A stretch of DNA of 64,000 nt. Source: Paenibacillus abyssi. GTDB lineage: Bacteria > Bacillota > Bacilli > Paenibacillales > Paenibacillaceae. A program made the translations under genes and the position numbers. A model generated the notes under the pieces. That model was not told the origin of the DNA. It did no database searches and was given only the letters and a program-made list of their open reading frames with translations. The first letter of the stretch is position 1, and each line of letters begins with the position of its first letter. Positions 1 to 8,320 of this stretch are shown in pieces. The DNA is taken from the NCBI RefSeq assembly GCF_014640295.1, contig NZ_BMGR01000018.1:1-64000 (forward strand), read 5' to 3'.

Positions 1-1569
1 GCCGCCGCCCAGGCCGCCCGCGGGCGCGGCCGCGGCGAGCCCGCCGCCGCAGCGCCGACGCCAGCGGCGCGGCTGCACGAGCGCGAGCGCCGCGTCGCTG
101 GCGCGCTCGCCGCGCTGTTGCGCCAGCCGCAGGCGGCTTGGGCGGCGCTGCTGGCGCAGCCGCCTGCGGCTGATGCGGCTGACGCGCGCGAGCGGCTGCG
201 CGAAGCAGTCGACGCGCAGCTAGACGCATTCCGCGATGCGCAGGCCCTTGCCTCGCAGCGCGAGGAGCTGGCGCACGAGCTGCAGCGCTTGCGTGCGCTT
301 GAACAGGCACGCGGCGAATCCGAAGCCGCCGCACGCCGGCATGTGCAGCGCCTGGAGGAACAGTGGCGCGCCTGGCTCGCAGATCGCCGGCTTCCCGAGA
401 CGTTATCGCCTGAAGCGGCATTGGAAGTATTCGAGCTGGCGGAGCAGGGGATGCAGCAGCTGCAGTCGCTGCGACGCATTACGGGGAAGCTTGCAGAGAT
501 CGATCGCGAGCTGGCCGCTTTTGAGGCTGCGGTGTCCAGGCTGTGCGCCGACCATGCGCAATCGCATCGCCAGCTGTCTCCCGATCCGGTAACCGCGCTT
601 CGCATGCTCTTAATCGAGCTTCACAAACAATCGGAAGCGGCTGGTGACGCCGCAAGGCTTCGCAAGCAGTATGTGGAACTGGAGACAGAGCTAAAGGCAT
701 GTAACCAGCAGCTGGCAGCACTGTACTCTGCGGCTTCCAACTGGTTTGAGGAGGCGGAGGTGGAAGGCGAGTCTGCGTGGAGAGAGCTGCTCGCCCATGC
801 AGGCAGAGCCAATGAGCTGGATGCGGAACGGATTCGCTTGGAGGTGGAGATCGGTGCCGGCATGCAGCCGGACAAGCGGGAGCGGCTGGAGCAGCTGCTT
901 CAGCAGGCGGATCGTGAAGAACTGCTCGTCCAACGTGAAGCTGCCCAGCGCGAACTGAAACAGGCGGAAGAGGAGCGCAAGCAGCTGCTCGAGCTTAGTG
1001 GACGATTGCGCCAATCGCTTGAACAGCTTGCAGGCCGTCAGGATTCCCATCAACTCCTGGCTGAGCGGGAGCGTTTGATGGCGGCACTCGGACAGAATTA
1101 CGATCGCTATGCGGTGTTAACCCTGGCAAGCGCCCTGATCGAATCGACCAAGAGCAAGCTGGAAGAGGAGAGGGAGCCTGAAGTGATGAAAGCAGCTTCC
1201 CGTTATATGTCCATCATGACCGGAGGCCGGTATCAGCGGATTATGACGGCGCTTGGCCAGCCGACGATCCGGCTCGAAACAGCGGACAGGCGACTGGTGG
1301 AAGCGGAGTATTTAAGCCGTGGAACGGCTGAACAGCTTTATTTATCGATGCGTTTTGCGCTTGCCGATGCGGTTGCGCCTGCAGTTGCGTTACCCGTTCT
1401 GCTTGACGATGTGTTCGTCAACTTTGATATTGATCGCCTGACGGCCGCCTCCCATGTAATCCAGACACTGTCGGAGCGTCATCAAGTCATTCTGCTAACA
1501 TGCCATGATCATGTGAAAGATACACTGAGCAGGCAGATTCCTGAAGCCCGTATCCTCTCGCTGAGCTAA
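1..1569 (+). CDS. YhaN-like AAA/SbcC-type ATPase, C-terminal part (5' partial)
   Basis: The reading frame is open from the first base of the window, so the gene starts upstream; 522 residues are visible. The body is long, alpha-helical and rich in E/Q/R/A, as expected for the coiled coil of SMC/Rad50/SbcC-like proteins. The C-terminal ~150 residues hold the second half of an ABC-type ATPase head: a signature-like LSRGTAEQLYLS, a Walker B segment ending LLDDVF, and the H-loop region VILLTCHD. This layout matches YhaN, which in Bacillus sits beside the YhaO nuclease and is thought to act in DNA repair. The start of the window is extremely GC-rich and alanine/arginine-rich, so the coiled-coil part is compositionally biased. 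A convergent permease gene follows 32 bp downstream. Confidence 0.75.
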   Translation, partial: AAAQAARGRGRGEPAAAAPTPAARLHERERRVAGALAALLRQPQAAWAALLAQPPAADAADARERLREAVDAQLDAFRDAQALASQREELAHELQRLRALEQARGESEAAARRHVQRLEEQWRAWLADRRLPETLSPEAALEVFELAEQGMQQLQSLRRITGKLAEIDRELAAFEAAVSRLCADHAQSHRQLSPDPVTALRMLLIELHKQSEAAGDAARLRKQYVELETELKACNQQLAALYSAASNWFEEAEVEGESAWRELLAHAGRANELDAERIRLEVEIGAGMQPDKRERLEQLLQQADREELLVQREAAQRELKQAEEERKQLLELSGRLRQSLEQLAGRQDSHQLLAERERLMAALGQNYDRYAVLTLASALIESTKSKLEEEREPEVMKAASRYMSIMTGGRYQRIMTALGQPTIRLETADRRLVEAEYLSRGTAEQLYLSMRFALADAVAPAVALPVLLDDVFVNFDIDRLTAASHVIQTLSERHQVILLTCHDHVKDTLSRQIPEARILSLS

Positions 1570-1601
1570 AGATAGACTGGCGACAGCAGCAGGCAGCGGT
1601 T

Positions 1602-2645
1602 TCACAGCTTTGTCTGCTGCTGTCTGATCATAAGTACCAGCCAGCCGAGGCTGATCAGGCCGAAGATCGGATAGAGGGTGGAGAGCAGAACGCCGAAGCC
1701 GACTTGGCTGAGCAGGAAACAGAACAGCAGAATGAGCAGAATGATCAGCTCGCGGGGCCATTTCAACTTTTCCTGCAGCTGGAGGCTCAGTCCATATACA
1801 TCGGCGATCAGGGTCGTGAATATTTCAGAGAAAATAAGAAAAATATAGATCCACTGCACACTCTGTGCGAGCTGCCTGGCAATGCCGCCCATCGGGATAG
1901 CGAACTGTGTAATGCCCGGCATATGTACTGACAGTGCGATATGGCCGACCAACAGCATGAAGCCGATGCCGATCCCGCCGATCCAGGCTCCGACTATAAT
2001 CGTCTTGCGATCTTTGATCTCCGCGCCCAGCGGTACGAGGACCGCTTGAGCCATCGACAAATTAAAGGCGGTGTAAAGAAACGGAGAAGCCCATGCCGCG
2101 AATGGGGAGTAATCGCTTGTCAGCAGCAGCCACCGGTCCGATCCGGGCGTTTTCAGTGTATCGATCATGACTAATACGGTAAAAAACAGCATGATGGGAA
2201 CGACGATCGCATTGACAGTCAGAATGGCATTTAACCCTTTGCGCAGCAGGAAGAAGCAGGCGAACAAGGTGACGAGCAGTCCGGATTGATAAGAGACACC
2301 AAGATGCTCTGAGAAAATAGAGCCTGCGCCGGCCAGCATGACCGCTGTGACGCCAAGCAGCACGACAAGCATAAAATAGCTGATTAATTGTCCATAACGG
2401 GGACCGAAGAGGACTTTGTTCAGATCTACATAGGATTTGGCGGAAATTTCATTGGCGATCAGCATCATCTTGGCTCCAAGCCAGATGAACATAGCGGTGG
2501 ACAGCAGAATTGACAATGCGCCGATAAAACCAAAACGGGTGAAAAACTGCAATATTTCCTGCCCGCTGGCAAACCCGGCGCCAACAACTGTACCCATATA
2601 CGTTAATGCGACCTGCAACACTCTTCCTGTTCGTTTCATCATCAC
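1602..2645 (-). CDS. YkvI-type membrane permease
   Basis: A strongly hydrophobic protein of about 347 residues with roughly 10 predicted membrane segments. The N-terminus carries GTVVGAGFASGQEI, typical of the YkvI family, distant relatives of amino acid/cation symporters of the LeuT superfamily; the substrate is unknown. I prefer the start at GTG 2645 (or the two ATGs directly after it), because GAAGGGA lies at a proper distance upstream. The longer form starting at 2663 would have its purine stretch directly against the ATG. The gene is convergent with the YhaN-like gene and stands alone. Confidence 0.7.
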   Translation of the reverse strand: MMMKRTGRVLQVALTYMGTVVGAGFASGQEILQFFTRFGFIGALSILLSTAMFIWLGAKMMLIANEISAKSYVDLNKVLFGPRYGQLISYFMLVVLLGVTAVMLAGAGSIFSEHLGVSYQSGLLVTLFACFFLLRKGLNAILTVNAIVVPIMLFFTVLVMIDTLKTPGSDRWLLLTSDYSPFAAWASPFLYTAFNLSMAQAVLVPLGAEIKDRKTIIVGAWIGGIGIGFMLLVGHIALSVHMPGITQFAIPMGGIARQLAQSVQWIYIFLIFSEIFTTLIADVYGLSLQLQEKLKWPRELIILLILLFCFLLSQVGFGVLLSTLYPIFGLISLGWLVLMIRQQQTKL

Positions 2646-2711
2646 GTCCGTCCCTTCGTTCATTCCTCTTTAATAAGGTATGTCCGAGTAGGGACAGGCA
2701 TGACATCTAAC

Positions 2712-2774
2712 AAAAAACCAACGCATCGCCGGCTATACCCTGTAAGGGATACGAAGCGCGGAAGATTGCGTTGG
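2712..2774 (-). terminator. rho-independent terminator of the lipoprotein gene
   Basis: On the minus strand an 8-bp outer stem (CCAACGCA/TGCGTTGG) encloses an inner TATCCCT/AGGGTATA-like stem and is followed by TTTTTTG. It lies 10 bp after the stop of the gene ending at 2784. Confidence 0.75.
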
Positions 2775-2783
2775 CTGATTAAG

Positions 2784-3491
2784 TCAAGCTCTTACAAACA
2801 ATTTGATGGACAATATTTCACCGTTTCTCGGATCCAGATCGAGCTTAAGCAGCGCTCCGCTGGCTCCATAGCTAAGCACATTTGCCGTTTGGCTTGTTGG
2901 CTTGCCGATCGATTGTATGGCCGCTTCACCTTTTTGCCCGATACGTAAGCCGTTTAACCCGGTCATCACGGAAGAATCATAGATCTCGATAAATTTTAGC
3001 TTGTCTTGTGCGTCAAAGCCGACCGAGAAGCCGTTGTATTCGCTCACATGAATTGTTTCGTTTTCATCTACCAGCTGATAAGCATCCAGCGGCTGTCCGA
3101 ATCGTTCATTGATCGTTTCCAAACGGTCTCCTATGGCCATTCCATTTAGCTTGGGAAGCGTCCGATCCCATTTTGCCTCCTGCTCGGGTTGTTCGTCAGG
3201 TTTGGAACCGGTTTTGACATTCTCGCCCGTGCCCTGCGCCTTTGCGCTTTGATCGGGTGGCGTTATTACTTTTGTGTCATCGGCGATGCCTTCTTTTTGA
3301 AGCATATTATAAGACTGTTGAGGGCTTATCTGTTCCCGCAGCCCTGTGGTTTCAGTGATGGATGGAGCGGCGGACGGTCCCGCTGCTTGCCCGGTAAGAG
3401 AACTTGGAAGGTCTGAGCAACCTGCGATTGTTAGGATAAATAAAACCGCTGCCGCGGATTGTGACAGCTGTTTGGCCATGTGTCTCATCAC
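2784..3491 (-). CDS. Lipoprotein with DUF4309/YjgB-like domain
   Basis: A 235-residue predicted lipoprotein. A positively charged N-terminus and hydrophobic stretch lead to a lipobox (TIAGC, Cys around residue 25). A low-complexity linker rich in S, P, Q, E and K runs to about residue 110. The C-terminal ~120 residues form two similar halves (LNGMAIGDRLETINERFGQP and LNGLRIGQKGEAAIQSIGKP), the pattern I associate with DUF4309 proteins such as B. subtilis YjgB. It should sit on the outer face of the membrane; no enzymatic role is evident. It is divergent from xpt, and its own terminator follows. The lipoprotein call is firm; the domain name is from memory. Confidence 0.65.
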   Translation of the reverse strand: MMRHMAKQLSQSAAAVLFILTIAGCSDLPSSLTGQAAGPSAAPSITETTGLREQISPQQSYNMLQKEGIADDTKVITPPDQSAKAQGTGENVKTGSKPDEQPEQEAKWDRTLPKLNGMAIGDRLETINERFGQPLDAYQLVDENETIHVSEYNGFSVGFDAQDKLKFIEIYDSSVMTGLNGLRIGQKGEAAIQSIGKPTSQTANVLSYGASGALLKLDLDPRNGEILSIKLFVRA

Positions 3492-3594
3492 ATCGGATCC
3501 CCACCTTCTGCCGGAAAATGTCGAATTTCTCCGACTCTATATAACTAGACGTTTAAACAAGGGAAAAAGTTGCATCCGCCCATTATATTTTTGG

Positions 3595-3640
3595 GGTTGC
3601 ACGCAACCATGAGTTGCGGAAACAGCCTTACCTATGGTAA
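3595..3640 (+). promoter_or_regulatory. Two small hairpins in the xpt leader (function unknown)
   Basis: GGTTGC-AC-GCAACC (3595-3608) and TTACC-TAT-GGTAA (3628-3640) lie in the 190-bp gap upstream of xpt. The conserved core of the purine riboswitch usually found before xpt in Bacillus was not found. A regulatory role is a guess from position only. Confidence 0.25.
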
Positions 3641-3680
3641 TTTAACGAAAAGGGTCTACGGTGAAGGGAATGTGAGAACG

Positions 3681-4250
3681 ATGGAAAAATTAAAAGAGAG
3701 AATATTAAGCGAAGCATCGATTTTGTCAAGCGATGTGTTGAAGCTGGATGGTTTGCTTAACCATCAGGTAGATCCTGAACTGACGATGGAGATGGGAAGG
3801 GAATTTGCACGTCTTTATGCGGAAGAGCGAATCACAAAAGTCATTACCGTTGAGTCCTCGGGTATTCCTGTCGCATTTGCGACTGCATTGACCCTCGGGG
3901 TGCCGCTGGTGTTTGCCCGCCGCAAGAAAACGCTGATCGCCGATCCGGACGCGCTGACTGAGCGTGTGCCTTCATTTACAAAAGGAATCGTCACTGATAT
4001 TATGGTGTCCAGGCAATACCTGATGCCGCAGGATCGTGTCTTGTTTATAGACGATATTATTGCCAATGGCGATGCCGCCCGCGGATTGATCAAGATCATT
4101 GAACGCTCCGGCGCCCAGCTTGCCGGTCTTGGCATCGTAGTGGAGAAATCATTTCAGGCTGGAGCCCGGACGCTGAGGGAACAGGAGATTCGGGTGGAGT
4201 CGCTCGTGCGTATCGCATCGCTTGAAGGCGGAAAAATTACGTTTGCGTAG
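3681..4250 (+). CDS. xpt: Xanthine phosphoribosyltransferase
   Basis: A 189-residue phosphoribosyltransferase that converts xanthine and PRPP to XMP in purine salvage. The N-terminus (MEKLKERILSEA...LKLDGLLNHQVDP) follows B. subtilis Xpt closely. VESSGIPVAFA and the basic segment FARRKK fit the family, and the PRPP-binding loop VLFIDDIIANGDAA is at about residues 120-133. The start at ATG 3681 matches the family's N-terminus; GAAGGGA at 3663-3669 gives a somewhat long spacer, and an in-frame GTG at 3672 is the alternative. In Bacillus xpt is often followed by pbuX, which is not the case here. Confidence 0.88.
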   Translation: MEKLKERILSEASILSSDVLKLDGLLNHQVDPELTMEMGREFARLYAEERITKVITVESSGIPVAFATALTLGVPLVFARRKKTLIADPDALTERVPSFTKGIVTDIMVSRQYLMPQDRVLFIDDIIANGDAARGLIKIIERSGAQLAGLGIVVEKSFQAGARTLREQEIRVESLVRIASLEGGKITFA

Positions 4251-4333
4251 AAAGTTCCAGTCAACCATCTCTTTTCTCGCGAGGCTTTTTACTTTATAAT
4301 AGTTATTAAGTGGCTGAGGGGAGGCAGAAGGAT

Positions 4334-4660
4334 ATGAATAAATTTGAGATTTCCGTTGATTTTTTTGAGACGAAGTTGACCGATGCCAAAGTGCATTTCG
4401 AGCGTGCTCTGGATTGCAAACATACCGAGTTTGATGATCTTTATCCGTATATGATCGAGCACCCGCAGTTTTTTTGGTACAAACGTTATGTCGCGTGGTC
4501 TGAGCTGTTGACGGTAGTTAAGCTTTGCGAGGAACTTAATTTCGGGTGGCGTGAACAGTTCACGGAACGTCAGGCCGAGTATATCTCGAATCGTGTCATG
4601 TCTTCCCGCGTGTTAGATGAATGGTATGAGACGAACGATTCGAAAGAGCATGTAGGTTAA
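4334..4660 (+). CDS. Conserved hypothetical acidic protein, 108 aa
   Basis: A small soluble protein rich in aromatic residues (FFWYKRYVAW near the middle) and acidic residues. There is no signal peptide or membrane segment. ATG 4334 is preceded by GAGGGGAGG at a 9-base spacer, so this start is preferred over the upstream GTG. A TATAAT at 4295-4300 may be its -10. I do not recognise a family. It stands between xpt and another small gene, with a hairpin directly downstream. Confidence 0.55.
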   Translation: MNKFEISVDFFETKLTDAKVHFERALDCKHTEFDDLYPYMIEHPQFFWYKRYVAWSELLTVVKLCEELNFGWREQFTERQAEYISNRVMSSRVLDEWYETNDSKEHVG

Positions 4661-4696
4661 GCGAGTTAGTCCGCACTCATTGATAGGGATACACAA

Positions 4697-4734
4697 GGGA
4701 CCTCTAGCGCCGGATTTTGCGGCGAAGGGGTCTC
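4697..4734 (+). terminator. Long hairpin after the 108-aa gene (probable terminator)
   Basis: GGGACCTCT (4697-4705) pairs with AGGGGTCTC (4726-4734) including G-T pairs, and an inner CGCCG/CGGCG stem extends it. Only a short TTTGCT tail follows, so termination is probable but not certain. The downstream arm overlaps the next gene's promoter. Confidence 0.5.
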
Positions 4735-4745
4735 TTTGCTATAAT
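4717..4745 (+). promoter_or_regulatory. Sigma-A-type promoter of the 71-aa gene
   Basis: TTGCGG (4717-4722), a 17-base spacer, and TATAAT (4740-4745). The -35 lies inside the loop and arm of the hairpin at 4697-4734. Confidence 0.6.
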
Positions 4746-4783
4746 AAAGAAGTGCAGCAAGAGCTAAAGGAAGGGGATTCGCC

Positions 4784-4999
4784 TTGATCACCGATGAGCA
4801 ACTGGATGATTTACGGGTAACGGGAACCAAGGTCCGCGTCGTGCGCGACCATCTTGAAATGAACGACGTTGTCGGCATTGTGGTGGCCTGGGATGATGAG
4901 CAGGTTATGGTTCGAAGGCCGAACCGGCGAATCGTAAAGCTTAGCCGCAGTTATCGTTACGAGCTTGCATCGGAAGAACGCGGAGAGCCTGTTGAATGA
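4784..4999 (+). CDS. Conserved hypothetical small protein (SH3/KOW-like), 71 aa
   Basis: A TTG start is supported by AAGGAAGGGG with an 8-base spacer and by the promoter just upstream. The protein is short, charged and mostly beta-like (TKVRVVRDHLEMNDVVGIVV, then EQVMVRRPNRRIVKLSR), resembling small SH3-like barrels of the KOW type. No enzymatic motif is seen, and I do not recognise a named family. It precedes the zinc-ribbon gene by 47 bp and could be cotranscribed with it. Confidence 0.55.
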   Translation: MITDEQLDDLRVTGTKVRVVRDHLEMNDVVGIVVAWDDEQVMVRRPNRRIVKLSRSYRYELASEERGEPVE

Positions 5000-5046
5000 A
5001 ACAAGCAATAGAAAGTAACTAAAGATAATGTCGGAGGTGTATCGAT

Positions 5047-5490
5047 ATGAAATGTCCGATATGTGAAGATGTAAGAATGCGTGAGGTTGAGAAGGACGGT
5101 GTTCTTATTGACGTTTGTCCGGATTGCAAAGGGGTCTGGCTGGACCGTGGAGAGCTGGATAAGCTGATGAAGGGTGTTCGGGAGATGCGTCAGGAACTGG
5201 AAGAATGGGAGCAGCAGCCTCCTGTCCAGCCAGGATACGCAATGCCGCCGCAGGGCGGGGTTGGCACGCCGCCTCCACAGCCTGGTTACGGAAACCAGCC
5301 TGGATATGGACATCCGCCGGCCAACCAAGGACAGTATGGCACGCCGCCAGCTAATTATGGTAGTTATGATAATCGGGGATATGACCAGCGTACGCATAAT
5401 CAAGGTCAATACGGCTATGATAAACGCGGCTATCCTTATAAGAAGAAAAAGAAAACGGTACTGGATGTTTTTGGAGACCTCTTCGATTAA
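5047..5490 (+). CDS. TFIIB-type zinc-ribbon protein with Tyr/Gly/Pro-rich tail
   Basis: A 147-residue protein. The N-terminal ~45 residues form a zf-TFIIB-like zinc ribbon with CPIC (C3, C6) and CPDC (C24, C27), followed by the family pattern KGVWLDRGELDKL. Residues ~65-130 are low-complexity, rich in P, G, Q, Y and N, with loosely repeated QPGYG/QYGT units. The C-terminus is a lysine run followed by the acidic, hydrophobic VLDVFGDLFD. The start is supported by GGAGGTG 8 bases upstream. The role is unknown; the sticky tail and terminal peptide suggest a protein-interaction function (inference). Confidence 0.75.
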   Translation: MKCPICEDVRMREVEKDGVLIDVCPDCKGVWLDRGELDKLMKGVREMRQELEEWEQQPPVQPGYAMPPQGGVGTPPPQPGYGNQPGYGHPPANQGQYGTPPANYGSYDNRGYDQRTHNQGQYGYDKRGYPYKKKKKTVLDVFGDLFD

Positions 5491-5512
5491 TAACTTCATA
5501 AATAAGCAAATA

Positions 5513-5537
5513 AAAGACCCGAGCGGGTCTTTTTTTG
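5513..5537 (+). terminator. Rho-independent terminator
   Basis: AAAGACCC-GAGC-GGGTCTTT followed by a T run, 23 bp after the zinc-ribbon gene. Confidence 0.9.
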
Positions 5538-5675
5538 TTGTTTAGCCAGAAAATTATGCATAACGGTCATCAGCGCGCTATTTTGTTTTATTTTGGCGGA
5601 AGTGGGTAATAACATCTAAATGGAATGCATACTCTAGTAGAAATACTAAATTTTGCAGATGAGAGGTTGATATAG

Positions 5676-5951
5676 ATGATGAACCACACTATAATGAACA
5701 ACACTAAAATGAAAGAATATTTGGAAGAGTTGTTCGAGACGACTGGAGATTTATTATACCGGGTACGAATCTACGATAAGGATTTGCAGAATTCGGAAGA
5801 GATTATGGCGATGGACGACGCTTATTCCACGATTGAGAAATCGAAGTGGATGATGCACAATGAAATCTGGCTTGAGAAAACGATCGATAAGCTGAAGAAC
5901 ATGAGATACAGGCTGCTCACGATGATGGAGAATTTATTGTATACTGCTTAA
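5676..5951 (+). CDS. Hypothetical helical protein, 91 aa
   Basis: A small, charged, almost entirely alpha-helical protein with many Met, Glu and Lys residues and two Trp. GAGAGGTTGATATAG precedes the ATG, and a second ATG follows directly. There is no signal peptide or membrane segment. I do not recognise a family. A strong hairpin terminates the unit, so it is a single-gene transcript. Confidence 0.5.
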   Translation: MMNHTIMNNTKMKEYLEELFETTGDLLYRVRIYDKDLQNSEEIMAMDDAYSTIEKSKWMMHNEIWLEKTIDKLKNMRYRLLTMMENLLYTA

Positions 5952-5970
5952 GTCTTGAATGTATGAACAG

Positions 5971-6003
5971 ATAGACGCCACTCATACAAGGAGTGGCGTC
6001 TAT
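5971..6003. terminator. Bidirectional terminator hairpin
   Basis: A 13-bp perfect stem (ATAGACGCCACTC / GAGTGGCGTCTAT) with a 7-base loop, lying between the ends of two convergent genes. Confidence 0.7.
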
Positions 6004-6018
6004 CTTTGTGTTGGCCGG

Positions 6019-6978
6019 CTAATTAACCGGCCATGATTTTATTCCATTGTCTTCGATTAACCCAACGTTTACATCCGATATATCCGGATCAGCAAGCAGT
6101 TTGCTGCGGACAAGCAATTTAATGTCACTTGCATCTGCAAGCGTCATGTCGGGATGAAGCTCAATGGACGCTTCGACATGATAAGTGCGACCTTCCTGCG
6201 TAATGCGCAGCCTGTATATATCCTTAACTTCGGGTTGAGTGAGAATTAAGGAGGCAACCCGCTCCTCAACATCCTTTGGAGCAGCTACACCAATTAAGCC
6301 GACCATGTTGTCATATCCGACTTTGAAAGCTACGCCGATCATCAAAAATCCGATCAAGATTGTTGCGATGCCATCCAACGCTTTCACGTCTGAAACTTGG
6401 GTGATGATGACTGCGACAAGAGCAAATACCGCGCCGAGTGTTGCAACAATATCCTCATAGAACACAAGTCTTGTCGGCGGCGCAGCCCGCCCGGCGTTAC
6501 GGAACGCTGCCGGGAGAATGGATAGGCCTTTGGCGGTTACGCGGGTCTCTTTCAAAATTTCTTTCATCGCCTTAAGCAGGATGGCTCCGTCGATTATAAT
6601 CGCAATCATTAGTACCACGAAGTTAATCCAGAAGTTCGTGGCTTCTTCGGGGTATTGAAGCAATTTGAAGCCTTTGAGTATCGTTTCATAAGCCATGATC
6701 GTGACAACGATAACCGCTATCATACAGAACAGATTAATGACTCTTCCGAACCCGGTAGGGAAACGCCGTGATGGCTTTCGTTCCGCCAGCACGCTCCCTA
6801 TAAAGACAAAACCTTGATTTACCGCATCGGCGACTGAATGCATAGCGGAAGCAAACATCGTACCGCTGCCGCTTACGGATGCGGCGATCGCTTTAATGAT
6901 AGCCAGCCCCGTGTTTCCTAATGCGGCAGTAGCCGAAGAGGTATTGCCTTTTTTGATTAGCCCGATCCAATTGCCCAC
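6019..6978 (-). CDS. Cation diffusion facilitator family transporter
   Basis: A 319-residue integral membrane protein of the CDF family, which exports divalent metal ions in exchange for protons. The N-terminal membrane region contains the family pattern SAMHSVADAVNQ, and further membrane segments run to about residue 220. The C-terminal ~90 residues form the usual cytoplasmic metallochaperone-like domain (VEASIELHPDMTL). The start is GTG 6978 with AGGAGG 7 bases upstream; a nearby ATG is out of frame. The metal cannot be told from the sequence. It is divergent from the DedA gene. Confidence 0.85.
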   Translation of the reverse strand: MGNWIGLIKKGNTSSATAALGNTGLAIIKAIAASVSGSGTMFASAMHSVADAVNQGFVFIGSVLAERKPSRRFPTGFGRVINLFCMIAVIVVTIMAYETILKGFKLLQYPEEATNFWINFVVLMIAIIIDGAILLKAMKEILKETRVTAKGLSILPAAFRNAGRAAPPTRLVFYEDIVATLGAVFALVAVIITQVSDVKALDGIATILIGFLMIGVAFKVGYDNMVGLIGVAAPKDVEERVASLILTQPEVKDIYRLRITQEGRTYHVEASIELHPDMTLADASDIKLLVRSKLLADPDISDVNVGLIEDNGIKSWPVN

Positions 6979-7122
6979 ATATGCGCCTCCTAATTAACCT
7001 GCTATATTAGTATAGAACATTTAATATTTAACCACAATTTCACAATTTAATCTTGTTATTGCAAACATGATGTTTTTATAATAGTGTTGTAACAATGTGT
7101 ATCATATAAACTGAGGTGAAAG

Positions 7123-7728
7123 ATGGAACAAATTTTATTGGATTTTATCGAGTTTTTTAAACAATTGTCGTACGCCGGAATTATGATTGCCTTAACGTTT
7201 GAATTCGTGCCTGCCGAGTTAGTGCTCCCGTTAGTAGGATATTGGGTCTATCTTGGGGATATGAATTTATATTGGGCTATTCTTGCAGGCAGTATCGGAG
7301 GCGTGTTAGGTCCTCTTACGTTATATGCTTTGGGCAGATATGGCGGTAGGCCGCTGGTATTAAAATTCGGCAAATACTTCTTCATCCGGGAGAAGGAAAT
7401 GGATAAGGCGGATCGGTTCTTTCAAAAGTATGGCGCAGGGGTTGCATTTTTCGGCCGTTTCATTCCGGGGGTACGCACCGCGATCTCGATTCCATGCGGC
7501 ATCGCCAAGATGAATGTATGGAAATTCTCGATTTACACGTTTTGCGCTATGCTGCCAATTACGGCCTTGTATGTAGTGCTCGGCATGAAATTCGGTCCCC
7601 AATGGCGTGAGGTAGGGGCGCTCGCAAAATCTTATTTGATGCCTGTCAGTATTGTAGTTATAGCTATTTTGTTAGTCTTTATTGCATATAAAATGTGGAC
7701 GAATAAGAAAAAGAAAGTACAGTCTTGA
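7123..7728 (+). CDS. DedA family (VTT domain) membrane protein
   Basis: A 201-residue protein with 4-5 hydrophobic segments. It carries the DedA signatures: the acidic FEFVPAELVLP near residue 25, G-rich GSIGGVLGPLTLYALGRYGG, and GRFIPGVRTAISIPCG around residues 110-126. Members of this family are linked to phospholipid (undecaprenyl-phosphate, phosphatidylethanolamine) translocation and membrane homeostasis. The C-terminus is a short lysine-rich tail. The start is supported by AGGTG upstream of the ATG. It is a single gene with its own terminator. Confidence 0.85.
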   Translation: MEQILLDFIEFFKQLSYAGIMIALTFEFVPAELVLPLVGYWVYLGDMNLYWAILAGSIGGVLGPLTLYALGRYGGRPLVLKFGKYFFIREKEMDKADRFFQKYGAGVAFFGRFIPGVRTAISIPCGIAKMNVWKFSIYTFCAMLPITALYVVLGMKFGPQWREVGALAKSYLMPVSIVVIAILLVFIAYKMWTNKKKKVQS

Positions 7729-7745
7729 TTCCAGTCAAACACGAA

Positions 7746-7792
7746 ACAGCCCTATGCGCCGCCGGGTAGAATGGCGTTTAGAGCTGTTTTTT
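7746..7792 (+). terminator. Rho-independent terminator of the DedA gene
   Basis: A long imperfect stem whose outer part is ACAGC/GCTGT, extended inward by CTA/TAG and GCGCC/GGCGT pairs, followed by six T. Confidence 0.7.
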
Positions 7793-7856
7793 CGTTTGAT
7801 CGTGGTACAGAAGTGCATCTTATGCCCGCCGGCTGCCTGATAACAGCCCATCCAGG

Positions 7857-8186
7857 CTAAGTATAAAGTAATGTAATGACAAGCAGCTCGTAGAGAACAA
7901 GGGGCAATATCACATTATCATAGTAACCGGAAGGGAAGAAAGGGCTGAAAAAGCGTTGATCGTGAACATGCGGATGTGATGCGGAAACCATCACATACAC
8001 ACACCCGCCTTTAATATCAACGATGTAACCCTCACATATAAATCCGTCAAATGTCTGGATTCGTACACGTTGATTTACGCATTTACTGCACACTTCCTTT
8101 ATTTTCTCCCTCATCTGCATGAGATTATTTATCATATTCGAATCGGCTTGATGAACCACTTGCTGCTGAACCTGCTTGTTCTCCAT
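7857..8186 (-). CDS. Hypothetical protein with an Sm-like core, ~109 aa
   Basis: ATG 8186 has GGAGGT at a 9-base spacer, so this start is preferred over the ATG at 8210. After a Gln-rich, helical N-terminus (about 40 residues with a CSKC motif), a compact beta-like segment follows: RVRIQTFDGFICEGYIVDIKGG then VYVMVS, reminiscent of Sm/SH3-type small barrels. The C-terminal ~20 residues are hydrophobic. I do not recognise a named family. The neighbouring small membrane protein at 8321-8491 is transcribed in the same direction. Confidence 0.5.
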   Translation of the reverse strand: MENKQVQQQVVHQADSNMINNLMQMREKIKEVCSKCVNQRVRIQTFDGFICEGYIVDIKGGCVYVMVSASHPHVHDQRFFSPFFPSGYYDNVILPLVLYELLVITLLYT

Positions 8187-8320
8187 GTCAATTAGACCTC
8201 CGCATAACATGTATTTCTACAGCATATGCGAATGCCTATTGATGGGTTCTACAAGGTTACGCTTAGTCAACCGGTGTGCGATCATATTTAGGCTTCTTTG
8301 CATTTTGCCATTATTATTGC

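Noticed and set aside
1582-1624. Terminator between the YhaN-like and YkvI genes
   Set aside because: GACAGCAGCAG/CTGCTGCTGTC is a perfect 11-bp stem, but its 3' arm encodes the end of the permease (Gln repeat), the loop is long and no T tract follows on either strand.
3541-3680. Guanine riboswitch before xpt
   Set aside because: The conserved core sequences and the P1 stem flanks could not be found; only two small unrelated hairpins are present.
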